From assembly GCF_014174495.1 (NCBI RefSeq), contig NZ_JACJHR010000005.1:1-64000 (forward strand): a stretch of DNA of 64,000 bases. The letters are read 5' to 3'. The position numbers were made by a program, and so were the translations under genes. This document shows positions 60,237 to 64,000 of this stretch, piece by piece; within the stretch, counting starts at the first letter, position 1, and the number at the start of each line of letters is the position of its first letter. The DNA comes from Amycolatopsis echigonensis. Its GTDB lineage: Bacteria; Actinomycetota; Actinomycetes; Mycobacteriales; Pseudonocardiaceae. The notes below the pieces were generated by a model that did not search any database, was not told the origin of the DNA, and saw only the letters and a list, made by a program, of their open reading frames with translations.

Positions 60237-61555
60237 AGGGCGTGCAGCAGCCCGGTTGCGGACGATGTCCGGTCGAGGCGGTCAATGGACGCGAGGATCG
60301 CTTCGCTGCCGGCGCGGCCATAGACCGGGTCGGCAGCCCGGCGAAACCGCCGCACGATCTCGTCAGCGGTCATCGAGGGAAAGCTGTCCTGCTCGGCGGC
60401 GAGCACGCGTCCGTCGTCGAGCAGGACCCGCACGCGGGATCCGTTGCGGGCCGGAAACCGTGCCGACAGCTCCGGATCCGCGGCCAGCCGGGTCCGGGCA
60501 GCGAGCCGGTTCGTCCCGGCATCGGCCGGGTTTCGCCAGTTGCGGTCGAGGATTCCTCCGGCCACGAGCACGGAGGCCACGCTGAATTGGACGCTGAGCT
60601 GCGCGGCCACGACGTCGGCGATCGGGCCGCTGTTGTCGCAGCCGGGATACCGGACCGCATGCTCGGCGAGTTCGACGACAATGGAGTCGACGCGGGCCGG
60701 ATCGGGACTGTGCCGCCGTACGATCTCCTCGGCGAGCTGGCAGGGACCCTGCACATAGATGCAGGCCGGTGCCGGCTTGTGCACGATGTCGCGGATCGCG
60801 AAGGGAGTTCTCCCGGCGAGCAGGCGGGCCCGGTCCCGTGCGCCGAATGCCGCGAGAAAACCCGCCTCGCCGTCGACCGCCCCGCCGGACGCGGTCAACC
60901 CGGCGGCCGCCAGCAGCGCCGATTCGACACCGGTCCGCGCAGCCATCGCCGAATGCAGCACATGCTCCTGCGTAGCGGCCCGCGCCCAGTGGTTGAGCCC
61001 GCAAGCCGCGTTGGCCGCCATGCCGAGCGCAGCCCGCGTCCCGGCCTCGTCGAGCGCGAGCAGGTGAGCGCACGCGGCAGCAGCCGCGACGGGGCCCAGC
61101 ACGCCGGTCGGCCGGAAAACCGCGGCCACGTCGGGCGTGATCATCGCCGAGCCGAGCCGGCACATCACCTCATAGCCGACCACCGCCGCGGACAGCACTC
61201 GTCCGCCGGACGCCTGGGTTTGCTCCGCCAGCGCCAACAGCGCGGGGAACAGCACCATGCCGGGATGCGACGAACTCTCGACGTGCGTGTCGGTGCGCCC
61301 GGTCGCCGCCGCGGGAATGCTGGTGAGGTACGCCGCCGTCGGAGCCGCGGTCCAGAAGAGGGGCAGTGCGCCCAGGTCGGCACCGGGGTTCCCCAGCGCC
61401 CGCAACGCAATCCGGGCTTCGGCGGAGGGCGTCAGAGCCGCGGACAGGAAGTCCGTCAGGCACAGCTTGGCTTTGCCGACGACGTCTCGAGGCAGCCGCT
61501 CTGTGGTGGTTGCCACGCAGAAATCCGCCAGTTCGTCCATGAGGTCGTCGTTCAT
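60224..61555 (-). CDS. MmgE/PrpD-family protein
   Basis: 443 residues. The MmgE/PrpD fold (2-methylcitrate dehydratase, cis-aconitate decarboxylase, iminodisuccinate epimerase) is indicated by AKLCLTDFLSAALTPSAEA, the conserved His region GRTDTHVESSSHPGMVLFPA, GMAANAACGLNHWARAATQ and KPAPACIYVQGP. A dehydration, decarboxylation or isomerisation of a di- or tricarboxylic acid fits. The ATG at 61555 follows TATACT by six bases without a ribosome site (leaderless), and MarR boxes lie behind it. Confidence 0.82.
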   Translation of the reverse strand: MNDDLMDELADFCVATTTERLPRDVVGKAKLCLTDFLSAALTPSAEARIALRALGNPGADLGALPLFWTAAPTAAYLTSIPAAATGRTDTHVESSSHPGMVLFPALLALAEQTQASGGRVLSAAVVGYEVMCRLGSAMITPDVAAVFRPTGVLGPVAAAAACAHLLALDEAGTRAALGMAANAACGLNHWARAATQEHVLHSAMAARTGVESALLAAAGLTASGGAVDGEAGFLAAFGARDRARLLAGRTPFAIRDIVHKPAPACIYVQGPCQLAEEIVRRHSPDPARVDSIVVELAEHAVRYPGCDNSGPIADVVAAQLSVQFSVASVLVAGGILDRNWRNPADAGTNRLAARTRLAADPELSARFPARNGSRVRVLLDDGRVLAAEQDSFPSMTADEIVRRFRRAADPVYGRAGSEAILASIDRLDRTSSATGLLHALQPR

Positions 61556-61561
61556 CGGGCT

Positions 61562-61567
61562 AGTATA
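61562..61567 (-). promoter_or_regulatory. Minus-10 box of the PrpD gene, leaderless
   Basis: TATACT on the minus strand, six bases before the PrpD start codon, the same geometry as at the flavin reductase gene. The -35 region is not obvious. Confidence 0.5.
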
Positions 61568-61577
61568 AGCATGCTTG
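61566..61577. promoter_or_regulatory. MarR box C, TAAGCATGCTTG
   Basis: Identical to box A at 51860. It overlaps the -10 element of the PrpD promoter. Confidence 0.78.
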
Positions 61578-61584
61578 CTTTTAA

Positions 61585-61596
61585 CACGCATGCTTA
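61585..61596. promoter_or_regulatory. MarR box D, CACGCATGCTTA
   Basis: Half-site GCATGCTTA intact, left end degenerate. It lies 19 bases from box C (two helical turns), just before the NIPSNAP ribosome site. Confidence 0.6.
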
Positions 61597-61608
61597 CGGA
61601 GGCCCGCG

Positions 61609-62223
61609 ATGCTGTACGAACTCGCCCATCTCGCACTGAAGCTGTACACGGTGCCCCGAGCACTCCCCGCCCTCGAGAACTACGTCGCGAACCCATCGGC
61701 GCGCGGCAGGCTGCTCGGCTGCTGGGAGACCGAACACGGAGAGATCGTCGGCCGCGTGCTGGTGCTCCGGGAGTTCGAGGACGCGGGCTCGCTCGCCGAC
61801 GAACGGCAGCGGATCCTCGCCAGCTCCGATCCGTTCGGGGTCGGCGAGCACCTGGATTCGTTCACCGTCAGCAGCTACGCGCCGTTCCCGTTCCTCCCGC
61901 CTGTCCACACCGGACACTTCGGCGACGTCTACGAATTCCGCACCTACGACCTCAAAGTCGGCGGCCTGCGGCCCACCATGGCGGGCTGGGAAGCCGCGCT
62001 CCCGGAACGCACGAAGCTTTTTCCGCTCACCACAGCGATGTACGGGCTGGACGGGACCCCGCGCATCACGCACATCTGGCCGTTCCCCAGCCTCGACGAA
62101 CGCCTCGCCATCCGCCGCGAGTCCTACGAGCGGCGAATCTGGCCGCCGGAGAACGGCCCGGAGAACATTGCCCGTGCCACGTCCAGCATCGCCATTCCGA
62201 CTGCTTTCTCGCCGTTGCACTGA
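61609..62223 (+). CDS. NIPSNAP-family protein
   Basis: 204 residues with two ABM-like ferredoxin folds. The NIPSNAP signature is in the second half: GDVYEFRTYDLKVGGLRPTM, GWEAALPERTKLFPLTTAMY, ITHIWPFPSLDERLAIRRES. GGAGGCCCGCG precedes the ATG. Such proteins occur in catabolic clusters for aromatic and poly-carboxylic compounds with unknown exact role. It is divergent from PrpD and shares its MarR boxes, so it belongs to the same regulon. Confidence 0.82.
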   Translation: MLYELAHLALKLYTVPRALPALENYVANPSARGRLLGCWETEHGEIVGRVLVLREFEDAGSLADERQRILASSDPFGVGEHLDSFTVSSYAPFPFLPPVHTGHFGDVYEFRTYDLKVGGLRPTMAGWEAALPERTKLFPLTTAMYGLDGTPRITHIWPFPSLDERLAIRRESYERRIWPPENGPENIARATSSIAIPTAFSPLH

Positions 62224-62294
62224 GCGGCGGTCCTCAGTCCCGGACGCCCGCGGTTCGCAGAGCAGTTTTCCCTGAGAATTCCGCCGCAATCGCC

Positions 62295-62984
62295 TTACCG
62301 CTTCGCCGCCGCCGCGTTGCGGATCCAGCTGCGGAACTCGATCGCCAGGTGTTCGCAGTGGCCTTCGATCATCGAATCCGGTGCCGCGGCGGGATAAACG
62401 ACGCGCACGACCACGTCCGCGCCGGTCTCGGTATCCCGTGCCTGGTGCAGGCAATACGCGAACGGCGTGCCGTCGTCGAGGGTCAACTCCGCGTTCATCA
62501 GTGTCACCGGGTACGCCGGATCGAGGTACGCCGCGACCGGCGCGGGCAGCTCCCCCGCTACTGAGACGCGGAACCGCGTCAGGTGCCCGCCGATCGTCTC
62601 CACCATGCCGCCCGGATACTGCGGCGGCTCGACGTAGTGCTCGGGGTGCGCGTTCAGCAGCAGCGCCTTGTCCTGGAACCGGCCGGTGGCGGCCTGTCCC
62701 TGGAACCATTCCGCCAGCTCCGTTCCGCCTAGCCCACGCACGGCGAAGGCGGTGCGCGATTCGCGGTAGCCGCCGCCCGACGCCGCGATGAGATCGTGGT
62801 GGAACCGGTCCCCGGCCTCGATCTGGTCGGCCAGCAGGTCCATCATCACCTGCCCGCCCGCTACCGCCTTGAGGTTCCGCATCGCCCGGCGCGCAGCCTT
62901 GAGTTCCCATTGGTCCACAACGGATTCGTCCGCCGTGCGGCCCATCGTCCGCACCTCGACCGTCACCGGGTTCCGTGCGTTCAT
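62295..62984 (-). CDS. Uncharacterised protein under TetR control, 229 residues
   Basis: GGAGGAGTACTGCG precedes the ATG at 62984. The protein starts MNARNPVTVEVRTMGRTADESV and has alpha/beta sequence with AELTLDDGTPFAYCLHQARD and CEHLAIEFRSWIR. It has no signal peptide or membrane helix and I recognise no family. A perfect 10-4-10 palindrome lies 56 bases upstream, and the TetR gene is next on the same strand, so it is the obvious target of that regulator. Confidence 0.65.
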   Translation of the reverse strand: MNARNPVTVEVRTMGRTADESVVDQWELKAARRAMRNLKAVAGGQVMMDLLADQIEAGDRFHHDLIAASGGGYRESRTAFAVRGLGGTELAEWFQGQAATGRFQDKALLLNAHPEHYVEPPQYPGGMVETIGGHLTRFRVSVAGELPAPVAAYLDPAYPVTLMNAELTLDDGTPFAYCLHQARDTETGADVVVRVVYPAAAPDSMIEGHCEHLAIEFRSWIRNAAAAKR

Positions 62985-63039
62985 CGCAGTACTCCTCCCT
63001 GGAGCGAGGCCGCGCTGTCAGCGTCGGCCTCTCTCCACT

Positions 63040-63063
63040 ATAAGATGCATTTGTGCATCTTAT
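63040..63063. promoter_or_regulatory. TetR operator, perfect 10-4-10 palindrome
   Basis: ATAAGATGCA-TTTG-TGCATCTTAT. A half-site AAGATGCA recurs at 63760-63767 across the TetR start codon, which suggests autoregulation. Confidence 0.75.
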
Positions 63064-63106
63064 TAGGAAGGTGAGGCACCTCTCAGCATTCGGCCGAGAT
63101 AACCGA

Positions 63107-63119
63107 GTCCACTGTGGAC
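63107..63119. repeat. Dyad GTCCACTGTGGAC, copy 5
   Basis: Perfect 13-base dyad just after the TetR stop, in non-coding DNA. Confidence 0.6.
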
Positions 63120-63144
63120 CGGACCCGCGCCGCGGCGGCCGCGG

Positions 63145-63768
63145 TCACCGAGCGGACTTGGCCCCCGGCCGTTTCCGGGCGATCAGCGGAAGGTAGATGG
63201 TGTCCACCACTTCCCTGATCGCATCCGGGGACATCGGCTCCAGGTTCATCAGGGTTTCGTTGCGCAGCAGGTCGTACGGCAACCGCGCGATGCGCGGCGT
63301 AAGTTTCGCCGCGTCGATCTCGCGCCGCTCGACGGCCCGGCGCGTCACCGCGTCGATCACCGCCCACCGCTCGTCGATCAGCGACCCGCGCAGTTCGGCG
63401 ACCGTCGTGCCGGTTTCCTCGAAGTAGGCGGCCAGCTGGGCGGTCATCGCCACGGCGAACATCGCGAACGCGCCGTTGAGCTGTTCGAGCAACGCGACGG
63501 TGTCCTCGCGCAGGGACCCGGTGTCCGGGTCCTCGAGCGGGAACCGCGCACTGGCGCGGACGATCGCGTCGCGGACGAGGTCCGCCTTGGCCGCCCAGTG
63601 GCGGTTGACGACCGGACGGCTGGTGCCGGCCCGATCCGCGACCCCGGCGAACGTCAGCGCGGCGTACCCGCCCTCCATCAGTTCCGCCCACGCGGCGTCG
63701 AGGAGCGCGGCCTCCAGCTCCGCGCCGCGTCGCCGGCGCCGGGGACCCGACTCGTCCGCAAGATGCAT
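63145..63768 (-). CDS. TetR-family regulator
   Basis: 207 residues. HTH at ~15-60: ELEAALLDAAWAELMEGGYA, LTFAGVADRAGTSRPVVNRHW, AAKADLVRDAI. A TetR_C_16/AcrR-like helical domain follows, with LRGSLIDERWAVIDAVTRRA. The basic stretch RRRRRG before the HTH may add DNA contacts. The start codon lies inside a half operator. It acts on the 62295-62984 gene and probably on itself. Confidence 0.85.
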   Translation of the reverse strand: MHLADESGPRRRRRGAELEAALLDAAWAELMEGGYAALTFAGVADRAGTSRPVVNRHWAAKADLVRDAIVRASARFPLEDPDTGSLREDTVALLEQLNGAFAMFAVAMTAQLAAYFEETGTTVAELRGSLIDERWAVIDAVTRRAVERREIDAAKLTPRIARLPYDLLRNETLMNLEPMSPDAIREVVDTIYLPLIARKRPGAKSAR

Positions 63769-63846
63769 GGACGCACCCTACCTGGCGAACCCACTGGCCC
63801 CCGCCAAGCGGAAAACCAGCCCGCCGGGCGGGGCGAACGCCTTGGC

Positions 63847-64000
63847 TCAGACGGTCAGCAGAGCGGGCACGAGGCTCTCCAGCTCGTCGAGCGCGGCGGC
63901 GATCGCGGGATTGGCGCGGCCGCCGGGCCGGGTGACGGTGAGGATCTTGCGCCGCGGTTCGCCGAGGCAAGGCAGCCGGACCACGGCGGCGTTCTCCGGC
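63847..64000 (-). CDS. LysR-family regulator, C-terminal end (runs off window)
   Basis: About 50 codons to the stop at 63847-63849: AVVRLPCLGEPRRKILTVTR, PGGRANPAIAAALDELESLV. This is the last strand-helix pair of the LysR effector domain (RRKILTVTRPG... A-x-x-A-L-x-E-L). The DNA-binding half lies outside the window. Confidence 0.65.
   Translation of the reverse strand, partial: PENAAVVRLPCLGEPRRKILTVTRPGGRANPAIAAALDELESLVPALLTV

Overview
The window is high-GC DNA with very dense coding, frequent ATGA/GTGA stop-start overlaps, many GTG starts and TetR/MarR/LacI/MadSR-type regulators. Together with an NDMA-type methanol dehydrogenase cluster this points to an actinomycete of the Pseudonocardiaceae, most likely Amycolatopsis or a close relative (inference from gene families, not from a marker gene). 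No rRNA, tRNA, CRISPR array or intact mobile element was found.

Layout. (a) 1-5.9 kb: the start of a nitronate monooxygenase, then a choline-to-betaine operon (TetR, betB, APC permease, betA) closed by a 15-bp hairpin. (b) 6.2-10.1 kb: two SDR proteins (the second without the usual catalytic residues), an uncharacterised protein, a DUF899 stub, a SigG-like ECF sigma factor and a short sigma-like protein. (c) 10.1-14.3 kb: a scar zone with a frameshifted serine recombinase, a GMC oxidoreductase and a LacI regulator that both lack their N-terminal halves and meet head to head, and an odd two-part protein with a strong internal ribosome site. (d) 14.3-17 kb: methyltransferase, VOC protein (frameshifted), cupin and TetR.

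(e) 17.3-35.9 kb: a C1/short-alcohol island. It has an AcoR/MimR-type activator divergent from amidohydrolase, DUF59 and zinc alcohol dehydrogenase genes, which resembles the accessory half of a propane monooxygenase (prm/mim) operon without the monooxygenase. Next come DUF779, a GAF regulator, an iron alcohol dehydrogenase, the MadS/MadR two-component system, an acetate-type transporter, the mycofactocin methyltransferase MftM, MadC, MadB, NDMA-dependent methanol dehydrogenase and a nickel/cobalt transporter. Three copies of a CCTG-N12-CAGG palindrome lie in front of the alcohol dehydrogenase, methanol dehydrogenase and metal-transporter genes, which suggests common control.

(f) 35.8-42.4 kb: a sugar ABC importer divergent from a LacI regulator plus GH3 glycosidase, with two identical-type operators about 101 bp apart. 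(g) 42.4-51 kb: alcohol dehydrogenase/TetR pair, amidohydrolase, a WXG100-like pair with DUF4474, an IlvD/Edd dehydratase, DUF1905, and a colicin-D-type immunity gene preceded by a broken piece of its toxin.

(h) 51.3-62.2 kb: probably the most interesting unit. A MarR regulator and ten enzyme, transport and accessory genes (flavin reductase, MHS transporter, Ldh2-type dehydrogenase, thioesterase, LLM monooxygenase, CoA ligase, HMG-CoA-lyase-like protein, TcuA-like flavoprotein, MmgE/PrpD, NIPSNAP) are bracketed by two divergent promoters. Each promoter carries a pair of TAAGCATGCTTR-type palindromes. Two of the enzymes lack expected catalytic residues, so this looks like an undescribed carboxylate catabolic pathway. 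(i) 62.3-64 kb: an uncharacterised gene with a perfect 10-4-10 operator, its TetR regulator, and the end of a LysR gene.
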